From Dyella sp. BiH032 (GTDB lineage: Bacteria; Pseudomonadota; Gammaproteobacteria; Xanthomonadales; Rhodanobacteraceae), in assembly GCF_031954525.1 (NCBI RefSeq), contig NZ_CP134867.1, positions 3,534,001-3,598,000 of the forward strand: a DNA stretch of 64,000 nucleotides, in the 5' to 3' direction. This document shows positions 52,743 to 62,302 of this stretch, piece after piece. The translations under genes were made by a program, and so were the position numbers. Each line of letters begins with the position of its first letter. The first letter of the stretch is position 1. A model generated the notes under the pieces. That model searched no databases and was not told where the DNA came from. It was given only the letters and a program-made list of their open reading frames with translations.

Positions 52743-53312
52743 GCACCCACCCCTCATCCCGCCTTCTCCCCGGAGGGGAGAAGGAGAAGTGAATACCGAG
52801 GCAAGCAGCCAACGACCAAGCAAGAGCGAGCGAAGCGAAGCTCCGAGTGGCTCTTGATCTGCCGGGTTCCCTTCGCGGCGGTGAGGGCTGGACGATCAGG
52901 CCGCCGCAGGCGGGCGGGGACAGGACGTCCCCGCCTTTTCGATCAGGGCATGGATGCCCTGTCGAAAAGCCCGGCCAGCCCTCAACGCACCCGGAGGTGG
53001 CGAAGGCCACCGGAGGGCGCCGCGCAGGGTGCCCTTCTTCTTGGTTACTTCTTCTTGGGCAAGCAAGAAGAAGTAACTCGCTCTCCGGCAGGAGAGCGAA
53101 ACCCTCGCCCCGCGAGGGGCGAGACACGACTGGCCGTGAGGCGACAACCGAGTCGTGTCGCTACTGGGTGACTCGCTGCGCTCGCCCCTTCGGGGCCGCC
53201 CTGCGGGCGTTCTCCGCGCTTCGCGCTCCGTCAGGCCTACACCGGAATGACGAGGATGGAAGTGCGAGGCGCCCCTGAGCGCCCGTTGGGGTTCGCGGGC
53301 TCACCCCAACCT
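52743..53312 (+). repeat. Dispersed structured repeat, copy C
   Basis: The full ~570-bp form of the repeat. Hairpins corresponding to those of copies A and B are at 52913-52935, 52996-53011 (GGTGGC/GCCACC), 53044-53077 (palindrome), 53104-53123 (CTCGCCCC/GGGGCGAG) and 53123-53131 with 53151-53159 (GACACGACT/AGTCGTGTC). Stem bases differ from those of A and B while pairing is kept. It fills the gap between the AraC gene and endonuclease V. Confidence 0.92.
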
Positions 53313-53375
53313 ACGCCATATCGCGACAGCGACGACGCAACACACACCCCACGTCGCCCCAGCGCATCAACAACT

Positions 53376-54053
53376 TCATTTGCGCCGCGACGCCAGGCGA
53401 TCCGCCAACCGCGTCGCCTCCGGCAACCGATACCGCGTACACCCCCGCAACACACGCTCCACCGCCCCCTCCACACTCATCCGATGCCCCGGCGACACCA
53501 CCAGCGGCCGCACCCGCTCCTTGCTGCGCAACACCATGCCCACCACGTTCCCGCGAAACACCAGCGGCACCCGGTCGCCGCGCTGATCGCCCAGCGGCCC
53601 GTGCTTGCCCACCAGGATCGTCTTGGCCACGCCGATCGTCGGCAGACCCGTGATCACCCCCAGATGCGAAGCGATGCCGAGCCCACGCGGGTGCGCGATG
53701 CCCTGCCCGTCCACGAACACCAGCCCCGGGCGCTCCGGCAGCGACGCCAGCGCCTCCAGCACGGCGGGCAGCTCGCGGAACGACAGCAGGCCGGGGATGT
53801 ACGGCATGCGCGTGGGCAGGCGCGCGACCGCTTCCGCCAGCGGCAGCAGCGTGCGTGCGTCGAGCAGCACCGCTGCCGCGCGCGTGATCGCGCCCTGCTC
53901 CTCAAAACCCACGTCGACGCCCGCGATGCGCTCGGGTTCGGGGAAGTCTTCCACCAGGCTTACGCGCTTGGCCCACGCGGTCTGCAACGCGCGGGCCTTG
54001 GCCACGTCGCCGTCCCACGCCGGCACCGCGCCGATGATCGTCGTCCAGTCCAT
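53376..54053 (-). CDS. nfi: Endonuclease V
   Basis: A 225-residue repair nuclease that nicks DNA one base 3' to deoxyinosine and other deaminated bases. [11 protein letters not shown] supplies the first metal-binding Asp, [11 protein letters not shown] the Glu, and [21 protein letters not shown] the second Asp, the standard endonuclease V pattern. [11 protein letters not shown] is the wedge region. Length is usual. The start is ATG at 54051-54053. It ends in RLASRRK, 64 bp before the repeat. Confidence 0.92.
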   Translation of the reverse strand: MDWTTIIGAVPAWDGDVAKARALQTAWAKRVSLVEDFPEPERIAGVDVGFEEQGAITRAAAVLLDARTLLPLAEAVARLPTRMPYIPGLLSFRELPAVLEALASLPERPGLVFVDGQGIAHPRGLGIASHLGVITGLPTIGVAKTILVGKHGPLGDQRGDRVPLVFRGNVVGMVLRSKERVRPLVVSPGHRMSVEGAVERVLRGCTRYRLPEATRLADRLASRRK

Positions 54054-54144
54054 GGGCGCAGCGTGGCGGCAAAGGACTGAACGGGTCGTCAAGAAAGCGC
54101 CTTCTTTGATTGACCATGCACGGACGCGCCCGGATCATGCCGCC

Positions 54145-56622
54145 ATGCGCAACCTGCTCCGTACCGTGCTGATCCTGCTGCTGGCCATCGGCGGCGACTC
54201 CCTGGCCATGGCCCAGGACACCCCGCCCGCGGCGCCTGCCCAGGCCACGCCGGTCAACGTAGACCAGCTCAATGGCCAGCTCGAGCAGATCCGCCAGACC
54301 ATCGCCGATTCCGACAAGCTCGGCGATGCCGCACTGCAGGATCTGCGCATCCGCGCGCAGACGTTGCAGCAACAGGCCGACCAGCTGGTGAACGGCCTGG
54401 CGCCGCAGTCGGACGCGCTCAAGGCCAAGCTCGACGTGCTCGGGCCCGCTCCGGAGAAGGGCCAGCCGGCGGAACCGCCCGAGGTCGCCAACCAGCGCAA
54501 GGAGCTGAGCAAGGACAAGGCCGACGTCGACGCGCAGATCAAGCAGGCGAAGACGGTGAGCCTGGAAAGCCAGCAGCTTTCCAACCAGGTCGCGACGCTG
54601 CGCCGGCAACTGTTCGAAGCGCAGATCAGCCAGCGCACCTCTTCGCCGCTGAGCCGCGCGTTCTGGGCCTCGCTCTCGCGCAACGGACCGGATGACCGCG
54701 CCGGGCTGGCCGCGCTCGGCAGGGACGCCTGGAACGGTATCGCGCAAGCCTGGCAGCCGGGCAACCGCACGCCGCTGATCGCGTGCCTGCTGGCCGCGGT
54801 GGCACTGTTCGCGGTGGGCCGTCGCCTGCTCGAGCACGCGCTAGTCCGGCTCACCAGCAACCGCATGCCGGCCGGCCACCTGCGGCGCAGCGCGCTGGCG
54901 ATGCTGATTACGCTCGGCACCACGCTCACCTACGGCTTCGCGGCCTATCTGCTGTATCTGGCGATCGACTGGAACGGCACGCTGGGCGAGGACGTCGGCG
55001 GCATCGCCGCCGCGCTGGTGTCGTACGCGTGGCTGAGCTCGTACACCGCCGGCCTGGGCCGCGCCCTGCTCAGCGCGGGCCGCCCCTCGTGGCGCGTGCC
55101 TGCGCTCAGCGACGGGCTGGCGCGCAGCCTGCGGCCGTTTCCGCCCTTGCTGGCGTGGTGTTCGCTGTTGCTAGGGCTGACCGAGCACATCACGGCGCAG
55201 ATCGCCGCCTCGCTGTCGGCGACGGTCGCGGTCAACGGCCTGATGGCCCTGCTGGTCGGCGGCCTGATTGCCGCCGCGCTCGTACGCATGGGCCGCGCGC
55301 GGCGCGCGCTGCTCGCCGCCGGCGGAACGCCCGGCAAGCGCCCGCTATGGGTGGGCTTGCTGGTGGCCGCGGCGTTCGTCGGCGTCGCCATGGTGTTCCT
55401 GGGGCTGCTCACCGGCTACATCGCGTTCGCGTTCTTCGTCGCGCGGCAGATGCTGAGCGGCGGCGTGATCGTGGGCTCGGTGTACCTGCTGATGCATCTG
55501 ATCAACGACGTGTTCGAGACGTTGTTCTGCCCGGATTCGCGGACCGGCTCGCGCCTGCAGGAATCCTTCGGCATCGCGCCTGCGCGGCTGGAACAGACCG
55601 CGGTGGTGCTGTCCGGCGCCGCCCGCGCCTTCCTCCTGCTGCTGGCGATCCCGCTGCTGCTCGCGCCCTACGGCGCCGGTCCCGACGAGCTGCTCAGCCG
55701 CGGCGGGCAGCTGTTCGCCGTACGCACGATCGGCACGCTGCCGATCGTGCCGGGCAACATCTTCAAGGCGCTGGTGGTGCTGGTTGCGGGCGTGGCCGCG
55801 ACACGCCTGATCAAGCGTTGGCTGTCGCAGCAGTTCCTGCCCAAGACCGTGCTCGAACCGGGCATGCAGATGTCCATCGTCACGCTGCTCGGTTATGTGT
55901 GCGGCGTGCTGGTGTTCGTGCTGGTGCTCGCCGCGCTGAAGGTGGACCTGCAGAGCATCACCTGGGTCGCCTCGGCCTTGTCCGTGGGCATCGGCTTCGG
56001 CCTGCAGGCGATCGTGCAGAACTTCATCTCCGGCCTGATCCTGCTGGCCGAGCGCCCGGTGAAGGTGGGCGACTGGGTGAGCCTGCCCGGCGCGGGCGTG
56101 GAAGGCGACATCAAGCGCATCAACGTGCGCGCCACGGAAATCCAGCAGGGCGACCGCTCCACCGTGATCGTGCCCAACTCGCAGCTGATCACGCAGAACG
56201 TGCGCAACGTGACGCAGGCCGGTGCGCTGGGCCGCGTGCAGATCCGGCTGCCCCTGCCGCTGGGCATCGACGCGGGCAAGGCGCGCAAGGTGCTGATCGG
56301 CTCGATGAACGACCATCCCTCCACGCTGGAAACGCCCAAGCCGAACGTGCAGCTGGACACCATCGAGGGACAGGCGCTGATCTTCGTGTGCACGTCCTAC
56401 GTGAACAGCCCGCGCGACGTCGGCGCGGTGAAAAGCGACCTGCTGTTCGACATGCTCGACCGGCTCGCCACCGCGCAGGTGCCGATGGCGCTGCCGCAGA
56501 ACATGGTCCTGCACCGGCCGCCCGCCGAACCCAGGCCCGCCGAATCGAAACCTGCCGAACCGAAGCCGGCGAACGACGCCGGGCTGGTGCAACCGCCGAA
56601 GCCGGAGCCGCCCGCCGCCTGA
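54145..56622 (+). CDS. Large mechanosensitive channel (MscK/DUF3772 type)
   Basis: An 825-residue inner-membrane channel. After a Sec signal (AMAQ), a long periplasmic coiled-coil region (about 35-170, many Gln/Leu heptads, DUF3772) precedes about ten hydrophobic segments. The C-terminal MscS core shows LSVGIGFGLQAIVQNFISGLILLAERPVKVGDWV (pore helix) and VEGDIKRINVRATEIQQGDRSTVIVPNSQLI, then a cytoplasmic domain with a Pro/Ala tail. It should open under osmotic downshock. ATG at 54145. The AraC gene starts 28 bp after its stop. Confidence 0.88.
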   Translation: MRNLLRTVLILLLAIGGDSLAMAQDTPPAAPAQATPVNVDQLNGQLEQIRQTIADSDKLGDAALQDLRIRAQTLQQQADQLVNGLAPQSDALKAKLDVLGPAPEKGQPAEPPEVANQRKELSKDKADVDAQIKQAKTVSLESQQLSNQVATLRRQLFEAQISQRTSSPLSRAFWASLSRNGPDDRAGLAALGRDAWNGIAQAWQPGNRTPLIACLLAAVALFAVGRRLLEHALVRLTSNRMPAGHLRRSALAMLITLGTTLTYGFAAYLLYLAIDWNGTLGEDVGGIAAALVSYAWLSSYTAGLGRALLSAGRPSWRVPALSDGLARSLRPFPPLLAWCSLLLGLTEHITAQIAASLSATVAVNGLMALLVGGLIAAALVRMGRARRALLAAGGTPGKRPLWVGLLVAAAFVGVAMVFLGLLTGYIAFAFFVARQMLSGGVIVGSVYLLMHLINDVFETLFCPDSRTGSRLQESFGIAPARLEQTAVVLSGAARAFLLLLAIPLLLAPYGAGPDELLSRGGQLFAVRTIGTLPIVPGNIFKALVVLVAGVAATRLIKRWLSQQFLPKTVLEPGMQMSIVTLLGYVCGVLVFVLVLAALKVDLQSITWVASALSVGIGFGLQAIVQNFISGLILLAERPVKVGDWVSLPGAGVEGDIKRINVRATEIQQGDRSTVIVPNSQLITQNVRNVTQAGALGRVQIRLPLPLGIDAGKARKVLIGSMNDHPSTLETPKPNVQLDTIEGQALIFVCTSYVNSPRDVGAVKSDLLFDMLDRLATAQVPMALPQNMVLHRPPAEPRPAESKPAEPKPANDAGLVQPPKPEPPAA

Positions 56623-56649
56623 CCATGGCGGCGCGCCGGGAGAGCGATC

Positions 56650-57465
56650 ATGGGACACCACGCCATCACGCCCGCGCCGCCGCTGGACCTGTGGGTCGAC
56701 CGGCTATGGGACTGGGACATGCCGCCAGCCGCGCACCGTTTCGAGCGCATCCTGCCGGCACCCGGCACGTCGCTCATCGTCAATCTTCATGAAGACGAAA
56801 CCCGCGTCTACAGCGACGACGACGCGCGCCTCTGCGTGCGCTCCGCCGCCGCGGTGCTCGGCGGCCCCAGCCTGCGCAGCCAGGTCATCGACACGGCCGA
56901 ACAGGTGCGGGTGATGGGCGTGGTGTTTCGGCCGGGCGGCGCCTATGCGCTGACCGGCGAAGACCAGTCCGCGCTGGCCGGCCGCGACATCGCACTGGAA
57001 GACCTGTTCGGCACCGCCGCGCGTCGGCTGCGCGAACGCCTGCTGCATACCGCCGCGCCGCGGGAGCGCCTGGCCGTGCTCGAGCAGTGGCTTCGCGCGC
57101 GCCTGCGCATCGCCGCGCCCGACGCCACGCTCGCCTACGTCGCCGAGGCGCTGGAGCGCCGGTCGCAGGTTGCGCGCATCGCGCCGCTGGTGCGCGAAAC
57201 CGGGTGGTCGGAGGATCGCTTCCAGCGGCATTTCCGGCGCCAGTTCGGCATGGGGCCGAAGCGCTATGCGCGCCTGCTGCGTTTCCGCGCGGTCGTCGAG
57301 GAAGCGCACGCGTCGCCCGCGATCGAGTGGAGCCGCGTGGCCGCCGACAACGGCTACGCGGACCAGGCGCATCTCACGCGCGAATTCCGCGAGTTCGCGG
57401 GCATGACCCCGGCCGCCTTCCTGGCGGCGCGGGGGCCGTACGCCAATCACGTACCGCTCGATTGA
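56650..57465 (+). CDS. AraC family regulator (DUF6597 N-terminus)
   Basis: A 271-residue regulator. Residues about 1-150 form a sensor domain of the DUF6597 type (VNLHEDETRVYSDDD, FRPGGAYALTGED). The AraC domain follows (RIAPLVRETGWSEDRFQRHFRRQFGMGPKRYARLLRFRA, then YADQAHLTREFREFAGMTPAAFL). It may be cotranscribed with the channel gene (GGGAGAG site, 28-bp gap), but the target genes are unknown. Confidence 0.82.
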   Translation: MGHHAITPAPPLDLWVDRLWDWDMPPAAHRFERILPAPGTSLIVNLHEDETRVYSDDDARLCVRSAAAVLGGPSLRSQVIDTAEQVRVMGVVFRPGGAYALTGEDQSALAGRDIALEDLFGTAARRLRERLLHTAAPRERLAVLEQWLRARLRIAAPDATLAYVAEALERRSQVARIAPLVRETGWSEDRFQRHFRRQFGMGPKRYARLLRFRAVVEEAHASPAIEWSRVAADNGYADQAHLTREFREFAGMTPAAFLAARGPYANHVPLD

Positions 57466-57475
57466 TGCCTCCGCG

Positions 57476-58354
57476 CTACGCCAGCGGCAGATAGATGTCC
57501 GTGCGCAGCAGCACTTCCGGCGTCTGCTCGGGATCGTCCAGGTAGTGATGGAACAGGGGCTCGTCGCGAAGCTCGCGGCCGCTGTCGGCGAGCCAGCCGG
57601 CAAGCATCGCGTCGGTGACTTCGTCCAGGAGATCGAAGCTGCCCACGTGACGGAACCGCGCCCATTCCCCGCCGCCCAGGTCTTCGGCGATCAGGCCGTC
57701 GCCCGGCTCGGCCGGCCGGCCGAAGGCCACGGCGCAGTCGAAATCGAGACCCGCCGCCGGCGCGTCGCGCGGGTCGCCGTACGGCACGCCGTAGATGCCG
57801 GTCACGTGCTCCACCAGCCCCTGCGTGGCGGCCCACTCGAACACGCGCCCGTACACGAGGTTCAAGCCATCGAAATCGCCGCGATGGCGCACGGCGATCA
57901 CCCGGAACGGCTCCACCGACACCACCTCCACGCGCAGTTCCGCGGCAGGCTCGCGTTCAAGGGCTGGCGCCTGGCTGCACCGCGCGATGGCCCGCGCCAG
58001 GCGTTCGGCTTGTCCGCGCAGTTCGCTCGGCGAGGCATCGAAAGCCTGGCGGAAAGCCCGCGCGAAGGCCTGCGGCGTTTCGTAGCCCACCGCGAGCGCC
58101 GCCTCGGTGACCGGCTGCGCCGGATCGGCCAGCAGGCGCAACGCGCGCAACAGACGCAGGCGCAATACCGTGCCGCCGGGGGTCTCGCCCGTCAGGGCGC
58201 GATACACGCGGTGGAAATGGAACGGCGACAGGTGCGCCGCTTCGGCCAGCTGCCCCGGGTCGGGCAGTTCGGCGCCGGTGTCGACGGCGTGCTGCAACAA
58301 GGCCACCGCGCGATCGATGCCCTGCAGATAACGGTGGCGCGTCTGATCTCTCAT
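57476..58354 (-). CDS. AraC family regulator with GyrI-like effector domain
   Basis: A 292-residue regulator of the Rob/BmrR type. The AraC helices come first (LAEAAHLSPFHFHRVYRALTGETPGG, YETPQAFARAFRQAFDASPSEL, residues about 30-110); the C-terminal half is a GyrI-like small-molecule domain (VEVVSVEPFRVIAVRHRGDFDGLN, DFDCAVAFGR, GGGEWARFRHVGSFD). Such proteins bind drug-like compounds and activate efflux genes. ATG with GGAGAG upstream. Its 3' end faces the other AraC gene with 10 bp between. Confidence 0.87.
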   Translation of the reverse strand: MRDQTRHRYLQGIDRAVALLQHAVDTGAELPDPGQLAEAAHLSPFHFHRVYRALTGETPGGTVLRLRLLRALRLLADPAQPVTEAALAVGYETPQAFARAFRQAFDASPSELRGQAERLARAIARCSQAPALEREPAAELRVEVVSVEPFRVIAVRHRGDFDGLNLVYGRVFEWAATQGLVEHVTGIYGVPYGDPRDAPAAGLDFDCAVAFGRPAEPGDGLIAEDLGGGEWARFRHVGSFDLLDEVTDAMLAGWLADSGRELRDEPLFHHYLDDPEQTPEVLLRTDIYLPLA

Positions 58355-58577
58355 GCTCGGCTCTCCAGGGGAAAGGAAGCGCAGGGTCGATGATGCCCCC
58401 GCCAAGGCGCGGTTCCGATCTTGCGCATCGGCGCCGCGCCCCAGCCGGATGCCACCCGAGAGTAGGCAAGAAGTCATGGTGGGCACCGCCGGGGCTTGCC
58501 CGTAAAGTCGATGTTCATCATCCCTGCCCCCTACGCCGCCCGCGACGGACCGCCCCGCGGCTCTGCCTGGAGGTTTC

Positions 58578-60515
58578 ATGTCCATTCGTCGTCCCTCGTT
58601 CGGCCCGTCGTTCCTTGCCGCTACGCTCGCCGCGGTGCTCGGCGCCGGACTCGCCCATGCGCAGACCGCTCCGCTCACTCCGGACATCCCTGCCAAGTTC
58701 GACTCGCCCACCGCCGGCTACGACTATGTCAAGCGCGAGGTGATGATCCCGATGCGCGACGGCGTGAAGCTGCACACCGTGATCGTGATCCCCAGGGGCG
58801 CCAAGCACGCGCCGATCCTGCTGACGCGCACGCCATACAACGCCAGCGGCCGCGCTGCGCGGCTGGAGTCGCCGAGCATGCTGGCCGAGCTGCCCCAGGG
58901 CGACGAGGTGTTCGTGCGCGGCGGCTATATCCGCGTGTTCCAGGATGTGCGCGGCAAGTACGGCTCCGAAGGCGAATACGTCATGACGCGCCCGCTGCGC
59001 GGGCCGCTCAACTCCAGCGAAGTCGACCACTCCACCGACGCCTACGACACCATCGACTGGCTGGTGAAGAACTTGCCCGAATCCAACGGCAAGGTCGGCA
59101 TGCTCGGCTCCTCGTACGAGGGCTTCACCGTGGTGATGGCACTGATCCATCCGCACCCCGCGCTGAAGGTGGCCGCGCCGGAAAGCCCGATGGTGGACGG
59201 CTGGATGGGCGACGACTGGTTCCATTACGGTGCGTATCGCCAGACCAACTTCGACTACATCCGCGGCCAGACCGCGCAGAAGGGCAAGGGCTCCGGTGCG
59301 CCGCGCACAGGCTTCGACGACTACAGCAACTTCCTGGAGGCGGGCTCGGCCGGCGATTACGCACGCGCCAACGGCTTCGATCAGCTGCCGTTCTGGCGCA
59401 AGCTCGACGAGCACCCCGCCTACGATCAGTTCTGGCAGGAGCAGGCGCTGGACAAGATCATGGCCAAGCAGCCGTTGAAGGTACCCACCATGTGGCTGCA
59501 GGGCCTGTGGGACCAGGAAGACATGTGGGGCGCGATCCACAGCTACGAGGCCACCGAGCCCAAGGACAAGGGCAACGACAAGAACTTCCTGGTGATGGGC
59601 CCCTGGCGCCACAGCCAGGTGAACTACGACGGCACCTCGCTCGGGCCGTTGCAATGGGATGGCGACACTGCGCTGCAGTTCCGCCGCGACGTGCTCAAGC
59701 CGTTCTTCGACCAGTACCTGGTGGATGGTGCGCCGAAAGCGAACACGCCGCCGGTGCTGATCTACAACACGGGCGAGAATCACTGGGACCGTTACAAATC
59801 CTGGCCACTGAGCTGCGACCAGGGCTGCGCGGGCAAGCCGAAATCGCTGTACCTGGCAGCGGACAGCAAGCTGTCGTTCGACGCGCCGGCCGCAGGCGCG
59901 GCCAAGTATGACGAGTACGTCTCCGACCCGGCCAAGCCGGTGCCGTACCAGCCGCGCCCGGTCCATTTCGCCGATCACGACGCATGGACGCGCTGGCTGG
60001 TGGTCGACCAGCGTTTCGCGGATGGCCGTCCGGACGTCCTTACCTACGTCACCGAACCGCTCAAGGCGCCGTTGCACGTCGGCGGTGCGCCGCAGGTCAA
60101 CCTGTACGCTTCCACCAGCGGCACCGACAGCGACTGGGTGGTGAAGCTGATCGACGTGTATCCGGATACCAACGCATCGGCGCCTGACATGGGCGGCTAC
60201 GAACTGGCCGTATCGCTGGACATCTTCCGCGGCCGCTACCGCACCAGCTTCGAGCATCCGCAGGCGATCGCGTCCGACCAGCCGCTGCTGTACAGCTTCG
60301 GCCTGCCCACGGTTAACCACGTGTTCCAGCCGGGACACCGCATCATGGTGCAGGTGCAGTCCTCGCTGTTCCCGCTGTACGACCGCAATCCGCAGACCTT
60401 CGTACCGAACATCTTCGATGCCAAGCCGGCGGATTACCGCAAGGCGACGCAGCGCGTGTGGCACACGCCGGGCACGGCGAGTGCGATCAGCTTGCCGGTG
60501 GTGTCGGGCAAGTAA
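58578..60515 (+). CDS. Alpha-amino-acid ester hydrolase (CocE/NonD family)
   Basis: A 645-residue exported serine hydrolase with signal AHAQ. It belongs to the AEH group that hydrolyses and makes beta-lactam side-chain esters. Ser179 (GSSYEG), Asp312 (LWDQED) and His345 (GPWRH) form the triad, and Asp213, Glu314 and Asp315 the carboxylate cluster. Each is at exactly five residues above the position known in the Xanthomonas citri enzyme (174, 307, 340; 208, 309, 310). The fold (alpha/beta core, helical cap, jelly-roll C-terminus) and length fit. ATG with GGAGG upstream. Confidence 0.92.
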   Translation: MSIRRPSFGPSFLAATLAAVLGAGLAHAQTAPLTPDIPAKFDSPTAGYDYVKREVMIPMRDGVKLHTVIVIPRGAKHAPILLTRTPYNASGRAARLESPSMLAELPQGDEVFVRGGYIRVFQDVRGKYGSEGEYVMTRPLRGPLNSSEVDHSTDAYDTIDWLVKNLPESNGKVGMLGSSYEGFTVVMALIHPHPALKVAAPESPMVDGWMGDDWFHYGAYRQTNFDYIRGQTAQKGKGSGAPRTGFDDYSNFLEAGSAGDYARANGFDQLPFWRKLDEHPAYDQFWQEQALDKIMAKQPLKVPTMWLQGLWDQEDMWGAIHSYEATEPKDKGNDKNFLVMGPWRHSQVNYDGTSLGPLQWDGDTALQFRRDVLKPFFDQYLVDGAPKANTPPVLIYNTGENHWDRYKSWPLSCDQGCAGKPKSLYLAADSKLSFDAPAAGAAKYDEYVSDPAKPVPYQPRPVHFADHDAWTRWLVVDQRFADGRPDVLTYVTEPLKAPLHVGGAPQVNLYASTSGTDSDWVVKLIDVYPDTNASAPDMGGYELAVSLDIFRGRYRTSFEHPQAIASDQPLLYSFGLPTVNHVFQPGHRIMVQVQSSLFPLYDRNPQTFVPNIFDAKPADYRKATQRVWHTPGTASAISLPVVSGK

Positions 60516-60533
60516 GCCGCAAACGCTGCGTAA

Positions 60534-60568
60534 AAGAAGGGGCTGGCGCAACACGCCAGCCCCTTCTT
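60534..60568. terminator. Long hairpin between convergent hydrolase genes
   Basis: A 15-base-pair stem AAGAAGGGGCTGGCG (60534-60548) with 60554-60568, loop CAACA. T content on either strand is modest, so it is a likely but not certain terminator. Confidence 0.55.
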
Positions 60569-60585
60569 CGTGCCAAGAAGCAGAC

Positions 60586-62223
60586 TTACTTTGCCGGCGC
60601 GGCGTTGGCCGGCGGCTTCAGCGTCGAGCCCGGACGCGCGATCGCGTACATCTCCCAGGTGATCTGCTTGAGCAGTGCGATGCGATCGCCGCCTTCGACG
60701 TACAGGTCGAAGTGCGTGCGGTCAGGCACGAAGCGCACTTCGGCCTTCGCATGCAGTCCATCCAGCACGGCTTTCAACCGGTGCGCCGCGCCGTCGAGAT
60801 AGAACGTATCCGCCGTGCCGATGATGAGGTGGATCTTGCCGTCCAGGTCGGGCTTCAGCGTGGGCCATTCCCTCTGCAGGCGGCGCGCGATGTCGAAATG
60901 CTCGCTCCAATACGACGCCACCGCCGGATCCACCGCGCCCGTGTCGCGATCGAACATCGGCAGCGGGCGCCCATCCGCGCCGCGCGGCGAGAACACCCAT
61001 TCGAACGAGGCGATCTGCCCGCCATACTCGCCCAGCACGCGCTCCAGCTTCGAGAACTGCTCGAATGTGGCCAGCACCTTGCCCTTGTCGCGGATCAGCG
61101 GATTGGGCGAGCCGTCCGGCTTGCGATAGGCGTTGGCATTCGGCGCATAGAGATCGACGCCGGTAAAGTCATGGAAGTCGCTCGGATCGGGCGAAGTCGA
61201 CCAGGTGCCGCCGAAGACCTTCGGGTAGCGCGTCTGCAACCACAACGTGGCCCAGCCGCCGGACGAATGGCCATTGAGGAAGCGCCCCTGCGGCTTGCCG
61301 TCCATGCGGTACTGCTTTTCCAGCTGCGGGATGAGTTCTTCGGTGAGCGCCTTGCCCCAGGGTCCGTTGTTCACCGAGTCGGCGAACTCGTGCGTGCCGG
61401 TCGGACTGGACTCGTCGAGGAACACCCAGATCATCGGCGGCATCTCACCCTTGCTCATCGCCGCATAGCTGTTGACGACCGGGCCGTATAGCCGCTCCAG
61501 GCTGCCGCCGAAACCGTGCGTGTAGTAGACGACCGGATAGCGCTCGGCCTTCTTCGCGTCGTAGTCCGGCGGCAACAGCACCCAGCCGCGCATGTGGATG
61601 GGACGTCCCCAGAAGGCCGACAACGCGGGGCTGACGAAATCGATGGAACGCGTGTGCTCGCGCGCGGCCGGAATCGCATCGCGCACGGCCTGCGGCACGG
61701 AGGGCGGCAGTGTCCATGCCTCGTGCGCCGGCAGCGTCCGGGCCAGTTGCAACGCGGGCAGTTCGGTAGACGGCAGATGCAGCGATACGACGTCGCTGAC
61801 CACATCGCCCACGCCGCGGCCACCGTAGTTGTAGTTGTGGTTGACGTCGAGCACCGCCTGCATCACGTAGTCGCCGGGGGGCAGCTGCGCGAGCGGCCCC
61901 GGAAAGGCCAGGTCGTCGGCGTCCAGGCTCACCGTCGCGCCAGGCGCCAGGTAAGTCACTTCCCGTGCGGCGACCAGCGTCTGGTTCGGCTGCAACGGAT
62001 TGATGTCGACTTCCTCCACCTTGCCGTCCTTCGCCTGCGCCTTGGCGGCGCCGGCTTCGGTGACGAACAGCAGCAGGCGGCCGGATACCGGCTTGTCCTG
62101 CGCGCCGCCCAGCCCGACGCGGACCAGGTGGTGAGCGCTCGGCGCATCGGTGCGGGCCAGTGCAGTGCCGCCGAGCAGGGCAAAGCCCAGCAGCGCGGCG
62201 GCGACGGGACGGCGTAGAAGCAT
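60586..62223 (-). CDS. Exported esterase, esterase-D fold with N-terminal extension
   Basis: A 545-residue secreted alpha/beta hydrolase. Signal cleavage is after LAR. An N-terminal region of about 200 residues resembles Ig/beta-sandwich material with no catalytic motifs; the hydrolase domain (about 225-520) has YYTHGFGGSLERL (oxyanion), LNGHSSGGWATLWL (Ser nucleophile), an Asp in IIGTADTFYLDG and His in VPDRTHFDLYVEGG. The closest groups are ferulic-acid or S-formylglutathione-type esterases. It follows the serine hydrolase by 79 bp on the same strand. Confidence 0.8.
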   Translation of the reverse strand: MLLRRPVAAALLGFALLGGTALARTDAPSAHHLVRVGLGGAQDKPVSGRLLLFVTEAGAAKAQAKDGKVEEVDINPLQPNQTLVAAREVTYLAPGATVSLDADDLAFPGPLAQLPPGDYVMQAVLDVNHNYNYGGRGVGDVVSDVVSLHLPSTELPALQLARTLPAHEAWTLPPSVPQAVRDAIPAAREHTRSIDFVSPALSAFWGRPIHMRGWVLLPPDYDAKKAERYPVVYYTHGFGGSLERLYGPVVNSYAAMSKGEMPPMIWVFLDESSPTGTHEFADSVNNGPWGKALTEELIPQLEKQYRMDGKPQGRFLNGHSSGGWATLWLQTRYPKVFGGTWSTSPDPSDFHDFTGVDLYAPNANAYRKPDGSPNPLIRDKGKVLATFEQFSKLERVLGEYGGQIASFEWVFSPRGADGRPLPMFDRDTGAVDPAVASYWSEHFDIARRLQREWPTLKPDLDGKIHLIIGTADTFYLDGAAHRLKAVLDGLHAKAEVRFVPDRTHFDLYVEGGDRIALLKQITWEMYAIARPGSTLKPPANAAPAK

Positions 62224-62302
62224 GATGGGTCTCCCCTGCGAAGAAGCCGATGGCGACGGCTGGCGGCGCGGGCTTCCCATCGCGCCGCCGCCGTGGATGG
62301 GA

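Noticed and set aside
54783..56792. Long plus-strand frame overlapping the MscS-type gene in another phase.
   Set aside because: It has Arg/Ala-rich low-complexity translation typical of out-of-frame reading of high-GC genes.
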